A DNA stretch of 23,113 bases, taken from positions 1-23,113 of the IMG/VR virus record IMGVR_UViG_3300027976_000235; one strand, given 5' to 3'. Below are positions 13,824 through 19,428 of the stretch, piece after piece. The stretch is from a virus. How positions within the stretch are numbered: position 1 is the stretch's first letter; every line of letters begins with the position of its first letter. The position numbers were made by a program, and so were the translations under genes. Under the pieces are notes generated by a model, which was not told where the DNA came from, searched no databases, and saw only the letters and a list, made by a program, of their open reading frames with translations.

Positions 13824-13851
13824 TTAGACGCTTGCTGCGCCATAAAGTTCC
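13824..13851 (-). promoter_or_regulatory. ECF/RpoE-type promoter C
   Basis: Minus strand: GGAACTT, 15 nt, GTCTAA, an exact match to the RpoE consensus. AAAAATATAATC lies upstream. An inverted repeat (ATGGC..AGCA on one side, TGCTGCCAT on the other) spans the -10 region and could be an operator. Predicted start near 13,817, ahead of ATG 13774. Confidence 0.7.
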
Positions 13852-13881
13852 ACGTCTTGCCGATTATATTTTTAGCTGTGC

Positions 13882-13971
13882 TTAGCCTGCCCGCCAGAGC
13901 CACACGTCGGCGGCTACTACGGCAAGAGCCAGCACGTATGCTAGTGCTAGTGCGCGTTCTGTCCTAGTCAC
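13882..13971 (-). CDS. 29-residue membrane peptide
   Basis: A GTG start at 13971 overlaps the stop of the HTH gene (GTGA) and has GGGAGG six nt upstream, an excellent coupling signal. The product is MTRTERALALAYVLALA followed by VVAADVWLWRAG: two Arg at the N-terminus, then about 20 hydrophobic residues with a Trp-rich end. It should insert in the inner membrane as a single helix. Such peptides are easily missed. The role is unknown; phage membrane micropeptides include inhibitors and lysis modulators, but nothing here decides. Confidence 0.6.
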   Translation of the reverse strand: MTRTERALALAYVLALAVVAADVWLWRAG

Positions 13972-14414
13972 TGGGCACCTCCCGCCCGTAGCTTGTCAAT
14001 ATCAAGCCCGTAATCCCTTGCGTGCTGCTCGAGCTGGCTGAGGCCAGTAGGCTCGCTATCGTCTCCTCCATCCCCTCCGTCAAGCAGTGACCTAGGCGCT
14101 TGACGCGCGGGCGGCTGCTCCGTCACGGCTACAGCTACCGTAGGCACGAGGCCGACTAGCTCATCCATACTCCCTACTCCCATCATAGCCAGCAACCGGC
14201 CTTGGGACTTGTCCACGTCCGACTGGCTGCGCTCACCCGAGCCGGCGCTTCCGCGCCAAGATTCTCGCCGTACTATCCGTCCCACTTGCACCGTGCTCAG
14301 TCCATAGTACTCGCCAATATCCCGCTGCGTAGCACCCTCCGCGTAGTGCTGACGAATTTCCCCGACTTGCTCGGCCGTCATCTTGGCCGATTGCCTGTTT
14401 CGCTTCTCGAACAT
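13968..14414 (-). CDS. 148-residue HTH DNA-binding protein, probable phage regulator
   Basis: After a basic start (MFEKRNRQSAK) a helix-turn-helix occupies about residues 12-52: MTAEQVGEIRQHY, then ATQRDIGEYYGLSTVQVGRIVRR. This matches the HTH found in resolvases and in DNA-binding domains linked to homing endonucleases. The rest (55-148) is flexible, Gly/Asp/Ser-rich, with a short terminal helix, so no catalytic domain is present. A transcriptional regulator of early phage genes is the likely role. AGGAG eight nt before ATG 14414 supports the start. Its 363-nt upstream gap holds promoter D, tandem repeats and an AT-rich block, the most elaborate leader of the arm. Confidence 0.75.
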   Translation of the reverse strand: MFEKRNRQSAKMTAEQVGEIRQHYAEGATQRDIGEYYGLSTVQVGRIVRRESWRGSAGSGERSQSDVDKSQGRLLAMMGVGSMDELVGLVPTVAVAVTEQPPARQAPRSLLDGGDGGDDSEPTGLSQLEQHARDYGLDIDKLRAGGAQ

Positions 14415-14539
14415 AATTCTACTCCTTGGTTAACATCATCTACCTAGCACCCTAGCATCATCCTCTAGCTTATCATTATCTACCTCCATCTAACGGGCTG
14501 TTCTAAATCCTCGGAACCTTGGAATTCTGTACTCTGTTA

Positions 14540-14568
14540 TTTATAAGAAAAAAAAATTAAAATATAAA
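14540..14568 (-). promoter_or_regulatory. Candidate sigma-70-type promoter (weak)
   Basis: Minus strand: TTTATA, 17 nt of nearly pure A/T, TATAAA. The spacing is ideal and the -10 matches 5 of 6, but the block is so AT-rich that chance is likely. It would add a house-keeping promoter before the HTH regulator. Confidence 0.25.
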
Positions 14569-14640
14569 CAAAGAGTCAAGAATCCCAGAATTGAGAGAAC
14601 CCTGTATGATGAAGGTAGATATTGATATGACGCTAACATG

Positions 14641-14667
14641 ATAATGATGATAATGATGATAATGATG
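14641..14667. repeat. Tandem 9-bp repeat, three copies
   Basis: Three perfect copies of ATAATGATG end directly at promoter D's -10 element. Read on the minus strand they form the first transcribed bases after it (CATCATTAT units). A slippage-prone tract in a leader could vary expression. Confidence 0.8.
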
Positions 14668-14668
14668 A

Positions 14669-14696
14669 TTAGACGCATAGCTCGCGAAAAAGTTCC
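14669..14696 (-). promoter_or_regulatory. ECF/RpoE-type promoter D
   Basis: Minus strand: GGAACTT, 15 nt, GTCTAA. An exact consensus match. Predicted start near 14,662; leader to ATG 14414 about 250 nt, beginning inside the 9-bp tandem repeat. It is the only good promoter signal for the HTH regulator besides the weak AT-rich candidate. Confidence 0.7.
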
Positions 14697-14777
14697 CGCC
14701 AGTATTAAATATACTTTGGGGAACCTTCCGAGCCTCGGCCAAGGGGAACTCTTGCGAATTCCCGATGGTCGCGGGTT

Positions 14778-15026
14778 TTACTCCGGTATCCAGCGAAGAT
14801 TACGATTACTCGGCATAACCGATTCGGCTTCCGGATAGTCCTTTTTATACGACGGCAAGCCGTCAATATGAACCGCAATAGCCAGTGCTTTCGTAAACGC
14901 ACTAAGCGGTACGCGCATATTTGCTGTATCTCCGGTCAGGTTATCGGTTATAGAGTAAGAGACTTCCCTATTTACGGTATTGAACGTCAAGATATGATCT
15001 TCGAGGATAATATAACCATTAAACAT
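14778..15026 (-). CDS. 82-residue protein, unknown
   Basis: MFNGYIILEDHILTFNTV opens a beta-rich N-terminal half (EVSYSITDNLTG), followed by a helix (LSAFTKALAIAVHID) and a Pro/Glu-rich end. GGAG seven nt before ATG 15026 is clear. It follows the 126-residue gene after a 65-nt gap holding two stem-loops (GATGTAC/GTACATC at 15,060-15,080 and GGCA/TGCC at 15,045-15,056), so it may be expressed through or processed from that transcript. No family recognised. Confidence 0.65.
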   Translation of the reverse strand: MFNGYIILEDHILTFNTVNREVSYSITDNLTGDTANMRVPLSAFTKALAIAVHIDGLPSYKKDYPEAESVMPSNRNLRWIPE

Positions 15027-15091
15027 AATAAGACTCCATTATCGGCAGGATTGCCGCGAGATGTACCTGTCACGTACATCCCGCTGCCACC

Positions 15092-15472
15092 CTACTCCAT
15101 CGATGCCAGGAATTGCTCGGCAACCTTTGCCTGGGCCTCCTCATACGATATGCCGAGCTTAACCGCAATGGCCGCAATGGTCGGGTTTTGCGGTGCGGCC
15201 TTGGGCTTGCGAACCGTCATATCCCAGCTGTCGCTGGTCGTCAGGTGATTCACCATCTCTTGTGCCGCGTTCCTCCGCATAGCCTCGGTCACACCCGAGG
15301 GATACAGCGCTTTGCTGAAGGCCGCGTTATCGCCCACTTTATGGCCGATGCCGGCTAACTTGGCATATTGTTGGTTTGGCTTGGTGACGTCTGCGAGACG
15401 GATGACTAGGCTGTCCAGCCCATCAAATATAAATGTGACAGTCTCGTCAATTTCATTGATTACTTTTTTCAT
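15092..15472 (-). CDS. 126-residue conserved early phage protein, unknown
   Basis: MKKVINEIDETVTFIFDGLD is chosen as the start because AGAGGCTC lies just before ATG 15472; the longer frame would enter the promoter region. The first 30 residues are beta-rich, the middle (YAKLAGIGHKVGDNAAFSKA...EAMRRNAAQEMVNHLTTSD) is helical, and the end has two helices (PTIAAIAVKLGISYEEAQAK), the last resembling a small helix-turn-helix or UBA-like pair. Promoter E stands about 55 nt upstream. A DNA- or protein-binding function is possible; none is known to me. Confidence 0.7.
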   Translation of the reverse strand: MKKVINEIDETVTFIFDGLDSLVIRLADVTKPNQQYAKLAGIGHKVGDNAAFSKALYPSGVTEAMRRNAAQEMVNHLTTSDSWDMTVRKPKAAPQNPTIAAIAVKLGISYEEAQAKVAEQFLASME

Positions 15473-15531
15473 ATCGAGCCTCTTGGGTTTCCCCGGTTGT
15501 GGACAATCCGCATTGGTTTGCCTCATATGGG

Positions 15532-15559
15532 TTGGACGAACCAGCCCATATAAAGTTCC
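15532..15559 (-). promoter_or_regulatory. ECF/RpoE-type promoter E
   Basis: Minus strand: GGAACTT, 15 nt, GTCCAA (one change in the -10). An inverted repeat (ATATGGG..TGG / CCA..CCCATAT) is centred on the -10 element and could be an operator. Predicted start near 15,525, with a leader of about 53 nt to ATG 15472. Confidence 0.65.
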
Positions 15560-15562
15560 CGG

Positions 15563-15748
15563 TTAACCAGGTTTATTCAACCTGCAAAATTGCACGGTAT
15601 TCGCCCAGCCATTAAACGTGGCGCGCGTTTCGCCATCAGCGTGGTGGACGTAATACCGTTCGTCATCTGGGTTGTACGATACATCATGGCCGTGAACAGG
15701 TGCCTGTTCAACGGCAGGCTCCCCTTTTAACATTGTACGTTTATACAC
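15563..15748 (-). CDS. 61-residue protein, first leftward gene after the divergence point
   Basis: GTG 15748 is preferred because GGAGG lies four nt before it; an internal ATG at 15733 is the alternative. The product continues KGEPAVEQAPVHGHDVSY and has a short beta-rich, His-rich body (DDERYYVHHADGETRATF) ending in NTVQFCRLNKPG. The protein is small, soluble, and of unknown role. Promoter F lies just upstream with a leader of about 42 nt. Confidence 0.5.
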   Translation of the reverse strand: MYKRTMLKGEPAVEQAPVHGHDVSYNPDDERYYVHHADGETRATFNGWANTVQFCRLNKPG

Positions 15749-15796
15749 ATGACCTCCATATCCGGTTGCATGGCCGCATGATCGCTGCCATATGCA

Positions 15797-15824
15797 TTGG
15801 ACGCATGGCCGCCGATAAAGTTTC
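15797..15824 (-). promoter_or_regulatory. ECF/RpoE-type promoter F
   Basis: Minus strand: GAAACTT, 15 nt, GTCCAA. It is the most diverged of the six (one change in each element) but keeps the 15-nt spacing. A/T-rich sequence (TTTATTTTCAAATTG) lies upstream. Predicted start near 15,790. Confidence 0.55.
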
Positions 15825-15858
15825 AACAATTTGAAAATAAAATTCAATCCGGCTGGAT

Positions 15859-15949
15859 GTTGCGCCCATGCAACAGTCGGCGCCCGGCTGCCACCACCCG
15901 CCGACCCAGCGTGGTGGCCGTGCAACTGTGGTGCCGCCCCCACTGTTGC
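15859..15949. other. Structured divergence region with overlapping inverted repeats
   Basis: The noncoding stretch 15,825-16,237 between the two arms contains GTTGC/GCAAC (15,859-15,874); GCAACAGT/ACTGTTGC (15,870-15,877 with 15,942-15,949); GTCGGCG/CGCCGAC (15,876-15,882 with 15,898-15,904); and CCACCAC/GTGGTGG (15,891-15,897 with 15,911-15,917). Several are mutually exclusive or nested. It could be an RNA switch, an operator array or part of an origin; the sequence alone does not decide. Confidence 0.55.
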
Positions 15950-15954
15950 GTTTT
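15922..15954 (+). terminator. Terminator-like hairpin in the divergence region (rightward)
   Basis: GCAAC-T-GTGG, loop of 8, CCAC-T-GTTGC, then G and TTTT. It would act on plus-strand transcripts, yet no plus-strand gene lies upstream, so it may block read-through of stray transcripts or just be part of the structured region. Confidence 0.35.
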
Positions 15955-15990
15955 CGCCACTTACGAGGGGGGGAGGAGCAAAATAAAAAG

Positions 15991-16072
15991 TCGCGCGAAA
16001 TTCCCAAATGCACCATCTCATAGTTTAGCGTCTAAGGGAGTTCGCGCGAAGTACAATTTAGTAATTCGCGCG
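15991..16072. repeat. Cluster of CGCGCGAA-type palindromic elements
   Basis: Three related sites stand within 82 nt: TCGCGCGAAATT (15,991), the perfect palindrome TTCGCGCGAA (16,041-16,050) and GTAATTCGCGCG (16,061-16,072). The last shares its 11-nt core with both copies of the 25-nt repeat. They suit binding sites of a dimeric repressor that controls the divergent arms; this is inference. Confidence 0.5.
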
Positions 16073-16237
16073 GGTCATATGCCCTCGGCGTGTGGGGTGT
16101 GTGGGGTAGGGTTGGCTCGGCGCCGACGCCCGACGGCGGCCATCGTGGGGCCTCGGGAGGGGGCATGGCGCGTCCCCGGCACGGCGCGGCCCGCCCTTGC
16201 TATAGCTCGCTTGGGTATCCCCAAGACCACCCCGCCG

Positions 16238-16265
16238 GGAACTATTTCCACCGGTTTTCCTCTAA
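16238..16265 (+). promoter_or_regulatory. Weaker rightward relative of the ECF-type promoters
   Basis: Plus strand: GGAACTA, 15 nt, CTCTAA. The spacing equals that of the six leftward sites, but the -10 lacks its first G, a base usually important for ECF factors. It ends 5 nt before the first ATG of the small terminase gene. It could be chance. Confidence 0.3.
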
Positions 16266-16270
16266 CCCGC

Positions 16271-16810
16271 ATGGATAAAGCTACGTCAATCATGGATTCG
16301 GACCTGGGGCTGACGGCGGCCCCGACTATGGGGAATCTGGCCAAGGTGGGTTACTCCCATCGGGATATGATTGATTATATCATTGCCTCGCCGGGGTGTG
16401 GGTTGCGGGAGCTTTCCTTGCGCTACGGCTACAGCATCGGGTGGATTAGTAATATACAGGCCTCGGACGCCTGGAAAAGCGCGATGGCGGCGAGACGCGC
16501 CGAGATGGTTGATCCGGTGCTTCATGCTACGATCACGGAGCGCTTCGAGGGGATTACGGCTTTGTCGCTCCAGCGCCTGCAGGAGAAGCTTGAGGCACCC
16601 CAGGTTAGCGACAACGTGGTGCTGCGCGCGGTGGAGCTGGGGGCGAGGGCGATGGGCATCGGTGGGAATGCCGCTGCTACGGTAGTGGTGCCTCAGGGCG
16701 ACCATCTGGCAATGCTGGCTAACCGCCTTATTGAACTTCAATCACGCATTAAAACAGGAGTGAATTATGCCCAGCCCATCGAAGTCGAAGATGCCCACCT
16801 CGTCGCCTAA
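16271..16810 (+). CDS. terS: Terminase small subunit
   Basis: 179 residues from ATG 16271; a second ATG (16,292) is possible, and neither has a clear SD. The frame is open further upstream but that part is structured noncoding DNA. A helix-turn-helix lies at about residues 42-64 (GCGLRELSLRYGYSIGWIS), followed by SDAWKSAMAARRAEMVDPV and long helices (ITERFEGITALSLQRLQEKL...NVVLRAVELGARAMGIGG). This layout, DNA-binding HTH then oligomerisation helices, is that of phage small terminases, and the place ahead of the large terminase agrees. It should recognise the packaging site and load the genome into the motor as a ring. The tail (NRLIELQSRIKTG) is overlapped by the next gene. Confidence 0.82.
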   Translation: MDKATSIMDSDLGLTAAPTMGNLAKVGYSHRDMIDYIIASPGCGLRELSLRYGYSIGWISNIQASDAWKSAMAARRAEMVDPVLHATITERFEGITALSLQRLQEKLEAPQVSDNVVLRAVELGARAMGIGGNAAATVVVPQGDHLAMLANRLIELQSRIKTGVNYAQPIEVEDAHLVA

Positions 16811-16922
16811 GGGCCAAGGGGGCCAGCTGCCCCCTACGCCTCAGGCACCCCTGCGCCAGCACTACCAGCTAGCCTCGGCTGGCCTCGGTGCCCTAGGTGC
16901 CCCAGGTGCTAAAGCCAAATGA
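16767..16922 (+). CDS. 51-residue small protein overlapping the small terminase end
   Basis: AGGAG seven nt before ATG 16767 is a strong SD even though the start lies inside the terminase gene in another frame. The product begins MPSPSKSKMPTSSPKGQG and is rich in Ser, Pro, Lys and Gly, then has QHYQLASAGLGALGAPGAKAK at the end. It is probably disordered, with a short helix. The downstream side leads directly into the inverted repeat and tRNA. Small basic or proline-rich proteins at this place are common in phage head operons, but no function is assigned. Confidence 0.6.
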   Translation: MPSPSKSKMPTSSPKGQGGQLPPTPQAPLRQHYQLASAGLGALGAPGAKAK

Positions 16923-16934
16923 CCCCCTACGGTA

Positions 16935-17001
16935 GCCCCCTTGCCGCCTTCGTGACCCCCGCTTTGCAGCTGCCCGGTCACGCATGTTTGGGCAAGGGGG
17001 C
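16935..17001 (+). repeat. Nested inverted repeat upstream of the tRNA
   Basis: An 11-bp perfect outer repeat, GCCCCCTTGCC (16,935-16,945) with GGCAAGGGGGC (16,991-17,001), encloses a 7-bp repeat, CGTGACC (16,951-16,957) with GGTCACG (16,976-16,982), and the palindrome GCAGCTGC (16,966-16,973). The RNA would fold into a long stem-loop ending 12 nt before the tRNA. No U-run follows. Confidence 0.7.
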
Positions 17002-17013
17002 CGCCACCCTCTT

Positions 17014-17087
17014 CGCGCGGTGGAGAAGTCTGGAATCTCGCTTGGCTCATAACCAAGAGGTCGCAGGTTCAACTCCTGCCCGCGCAA
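17014..17087 (+). tRNA. tRNA-Met (anticodon CAT), initiator-like
   Basis: A complete 74-nt cloverleaf: acceptor CGCGCGG/CCGCGCA, T8-G9, D-arm GAGA/TCTC with the loop AGTCTGGAA, anticodon stem CTTGG/CCAAG with loop CTCATAA (CAT at 17,048-17,050), variable AGGTC, T-arm GCAGG/CCTGC with TTCAACT, discriminator A. Position 1-72 is a C-A mismatch and the D-stem has A11-U24, both hallmarks of bacterial initiator tRNA. The anticodon stem lacks the three consecutive G-C pairs (one is U-A). CCC, not CCA, follows, so the CCA end would be completed by the host. An elongator or modified-Ile tRNA cannot be fully excluded. Confidence 0.88.
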
Positions 17088-17102
17088 CCCTTAGGAGTAA
17101 TT

Positions 17103-17219
17103 ATGCCTACCGTTAATGGTAAAAAGTTTGCTTACACAAAAGCAGGTAAGGCCGCCGCGAAAAAAGCAGCTAAACCAGCACCCGCTAAACCAGCACCTGC
17201 AAAAAAGAAGCCGTATTAA
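17103..17219 (+). CDS. 38-residue Lys/Ala/Pro-rich phage protein
   Basis: MPTVNGKKFAYTKAGKAAAK is followed by two AKPAP repeats and KKKPY. Tiny proteins starting MP(T/K)VNGKKFPYT and ending in Lys/Ala runs are frequent beside terminase or portal genes of tailed phages. The strongly basic charge suggests binding to DNA or RNA. TTAGGAG five nt before ATG 17103 sits directly behind the tRNA 3' end. The function is not established. Confidence 0.75.
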   Translation: MPTVNGKKFAYTKAGKAAAKKAAKPAPAKPAPAKKKPY

Positions 17220-17220
17220 A

Positions 17221-17493
17221 ATGACCGCCGCCGCCCACACCCAGGAGTTCATGGGACGCTTCGAGATGCTTGAGCGCCTCAGCGCCCAGCTCGGCAGCCG
17301 CCCGGACGCCGTAGGGTTGCTTCAGAAGCGCGGCCACCTCGAGGCGGACGGAGTGACGTGGACTGAGGCCGGGGCCCTGCGCAACGAAATGACGGCGGCT
17401 GAACGCGCCCTAGGTCGCGCCGCCGCCAAGTCAGGCAAGTCCCACCTCGCTTACTCCTATGACGCCCGCAGCAACACCGCGAGGCTCAAATGA
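17221..17493 (+). CDS. 90-residue conserved phage protein, packaging region
   Basis: ATG 17221 lies one base after the previous stop. The product is helical throughout (AHTQEFMGRFEMLERLSAQL, WTEAGALRNEMTAAERALGRAAAK) and ends SYDARSNTARLK. It is overlapped at its stop by the next ATG (ATGA). Its steady place between terminase genes suggests a head or packaging accessory, but no domain is recognised. The longer frame from 17,116 is an out-of-frame shadow of the preceding gene. Confidence 0.65.
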   Translation: MTAAAHTQEFMGRFEMLERLSAQLGSRPDAVGLLQKRGHLEADGVTWTEAGALRNEMTAAERALGRAAAKSGKSHLAYSYDARSNTARLK

Positions 17494-17798
17494 ACCTTGT
17501 AATTTTGGAGAGCAAGTATGCCGCTGAAACCCGCAACCAAGTCTGGGATTTCACGTCGCGCCTTGCCGTTGGCGAAACCATCTCCTCTGCAACAGCTAGC
17601 TCTGCTGTCTACTCCGGCGCGACAGCCGCCGCGAATCCCTCACTCGGCAGTCCGTCTATCAGCGGCGCCAAGGTCACGGTAGCCACGGGCGGCGGCGTGC
17701 TCGGCGTAGTCTACACCCTCACCTGCACCGCCACAACCTCCCTTGGCCAGGTGCTGGTCCTCGCCGGCCTCCTTACCGTAGTTCCGGACTCCCTATGA
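17490..17798 (+). CDS. 102-residue beta-rich phage protein, possible structural or decoration protein
   Basis: After MNLVILESKYAAETRNQVWD the sequence RLAVGETISSATASSAVYSG and the later GGGVLGVVYTLTCTATTSLG form alternating strands of an Ig-like or similar beta sandwich. This pattern (DFTSRLAVGETI...A.VYSG...G.VY.LTCTA.TSLG) is seen in small phage proteins near terminase and head genes, generally of unknown role. A surface or head-associated protein is plausible. It is coupled at both ends by ATGA overlaps. Confidence 0.7.
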   Translation: MNLVILESKYAAETRNQVWDFTSRLAVGETISSATASSAVYSGATAAANPSLGSPSISGAKVTVATGGGVLGVVYTLTCTATTSLGQVLVLAGLLTVVPDSL

Positions 17799-17965
17799 CT
17801 TACACCTGCCCCGAGGCTGTCCCGGCGACTACCCTTACATCTACCTGCCAAACCGAGACGATTTCCCGGTTTCCCGGTTCTCGAACCTGTCCTCGGCCCA
17901 CTGTCCCCTTGGCGCGCCAGGCGGCAACGCCGCCGGCGCGACACTCAGCTTATGCAGTCCGTTAA
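17795..17965 (+). CDS. 56-residue Pro/Thr/Arg-rich small ORF, uncertain
   Basis: MTYTCPEAVPATTLTSTCQT starts at an ATGA overlap with the previous stop and runs 14 bases into the large terminase gene. The coupling at both ends argues for a gene. The composition (many Pro, Thr, Arg; three Cys) and lack of predicted structure argue for caution. A short direct repeat TTTCCCGG lies inside. No family recognised. Confidence 0.4.
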   Translation: MTYTCPEAVPATTLTSTCQTETISRFPGSRTCPRPTVPLARQAATPPARHSAYAVR

Positions 17966-19427
17966 GCTCACTGCCGATCTTGTCGAGTCTTTCGCGGGGA
18001 CTTTTATCAGTCCTCGTTACGATTCGCAGCGTCCAACGCCGCCTTTTCATCGGGAGGCTTGGGCATTGTATTGCTCCGACCATCCTGCCTGCATGGTCAT
18101 CGCTCCTCGTGATCACGCTAAGTCCACAGCTCTTACAACTGTCTACATCCTGGCCGAGGTTCTATTCCGTTCCAGTGATTACGTCATCATGATCGGCTCG
18201 ACTGAGGACGGTTCCGCTGAGCAGCTCGGGAATATTGTCGAGGAGCTTACGGAGAACGACGATTTGATTCGTGAGTTTGGTATCAAGAAGTTTCTTCGCA
18301 CCAGCAATACTGATGTGATCTGTGAGATGAATGATGGCTGGCGTTTCCGCATCGTCGCTAAGGGCGCGGAGCAACGCATTCGGGGGCGGCTGTGGAAAGG
18401 CAAGCGCCCTAACCTTCTAGTCGCGGACGACCAGGAAGACGATGAGCAGGTTGAGAATACCGACCGTCGTGCTAAGTTCCGCCGTTGGTTCTTCCGCGCC
18501 GCTAAACAAGCGCTTAGCAAAACAGGAAAGATCAGGTTGCATGGCACGATCCTTCACGATGATTCGCTCCTGAATCGGCTGCGGAAAAACCGTACTTGGA
18601 AGCATCTGTTTTACGCTGCTCACACAAGCTTTGATGACTTTTCTAACATCCTCTGGCCAGAGCGTTGGAGTGAGCAGCAGTTGCGCGATCGTCGCCAGGA
18701 ATTTATTGAGGACGGGGACTCGGCGGGTTACTCGCAAGAGTTCCTTAATAACCCTCTAGATCACTCTGACGCTTTTCTCAAGCTCGCGGACTTCTTGCCC
18801 ATGTCGCTTGATGATTATGACTCAGACAAGATTGTTTGCATCGCCTCGGACTTTGCAGTTTCGAAAGCGGATAAAGCTAACCGGACCAGTTTTACCGTGG
18901 GCGGTAAGGACGTTAATAACATTCTTCACTACATTGACCAGAGTGTGGGGCGCTGGGACCCTACGGAGTGGATTGATGAAATGTTTCGTCTGCAAACGCG
19001 GTACAATCCCGAGGTTTTCTGGGTTGAAGATGGTGTGATTTGGAAGTCTGTCAAGTCCATGGTTTATAGGGAGATGCAAGTTCGTGACAAACGAATCAAC
19101 ATTGAAGCAATCCCTTCGGTCAAGGATAAAGCAACTAGAGCTAGATCTTACCAGCGGAGAATGCGCGCCGGTCAGTGCCGTTTTGACAAGCAGGCTGACT
19201 GGTATCCAGGATTTGAGCAAGAAAACTTGCGTTTTACCGGAACAGCTGCAGCTACCCTTGACGATCAGTTCGACTCCGCCGCCCTTCTTAGTCGCGGTTT
19301 CGACGACCTGGCCCATGTAGAGCCAGAGGACTTTTATGACGAGGACGAGCAGGAGATGGAGAAAGGCTTTTGGATGCACAGAAATGCCAGCGCCTCTTCG
19401 GGCCGTAATGCTATAACGGGTTACTGA
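17952..19427 (+). CDS. terL: Terminase large subunit
   Basis: 491 residues. The N-terminal ATPase has APRDHAKST (51-59) as Walker A and LLVADD (155-160) followed by acidic residues as Walker B and catalytic carboxylate. A C motif follows near LHGTILHD (195-202). The C-terminal RNase-H-like nuclease shows IASDF with D300, WVEDG (E359/D360), and LDDQFDSAALL (D437/D438/D441), the usual three acidic positions. This protein pumps DNA into the procapsid through the portal and cuts it at the end of packaging. The start MQSVKL at 17952 has no good SD and is likely coupled to the upstream ORF. From here on the coding sequence has more T and fewer G/C third positions than the genes before it. Confidence 0.93.
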   Translation: MQSVKLTADLVESFAGTFISPRYDSQRPTPPFHREAWALYCSDHPACMVIAPRDHAKSTALTTVYILAEVLFRSSDYVIMIGSTEDGSAEQLGNIVEELTENDDLIREFGIKKFLRTSNTDVICEMNDGWRFRIVAKGAEQRIRGRLWKGKRPNLLVADDQEDDEQVENTDRRAKFRRWFFRAAKQALSKTGKIRLHGTILHDDSLLNRLRKNRTWKHLFYAAHTSFDDFSNILWPERWSEQQLRDRRQEFIEDGDSAGYSQEFLNNPLDHSDAFLKLADFLPMSLDDYDSDKIVCIASDFAVSKADKANRTSFTVGGKDVNNILHYIDQSVGRWDPTEWIDEMFRLQTRYNPEVFWVEDGVIWKSVKSMVYREMQVRDKRINIEAIPSVKDKATRARSYQRRMRAGQCRFDKQADWYPGFEQENLRFTGTAAATLDDQFDSAALLSRGFDDLAHVEPEDFYDEDEQEMEKGFWMHRNASASSGRNAITGY

Positions 19428-19428
19428 T

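Noticed and set aside
14436-14489. 17-codon ORF in the leader of the HTH gene (starts MEVDNDKLEDD)
   Set aside because: No SD and no attenuator structure around it; a leader peptide cannot be supported.
14557-14742. Minus-strand frame with a His/Tyr repeat
   Set aside because: The repeat is only the 9-bp DNA repeat read as protein, and the frame covers promoter D.
16030-16035. GTCTAA on the plus strand as a full rightward ECF promoter
   Set aside because: The sequence 15 nt upstream (ATGCACC) is unlike GGAACTT; only the -10 half and the following repeat core are present.
15797-16270. Upstream extension of the small terminase frame
   Set aside because: It crosses promoter F, the inverted repeats and the palindrome cluster, and its translation looks unlike a protein domain; the gene is begun at 16,271.
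17014-17087. tRNA as an attachment-site remnant
   Set aside because: The cloverleaf is complete, lies inside the head operon, and no integrase gene is in the window.
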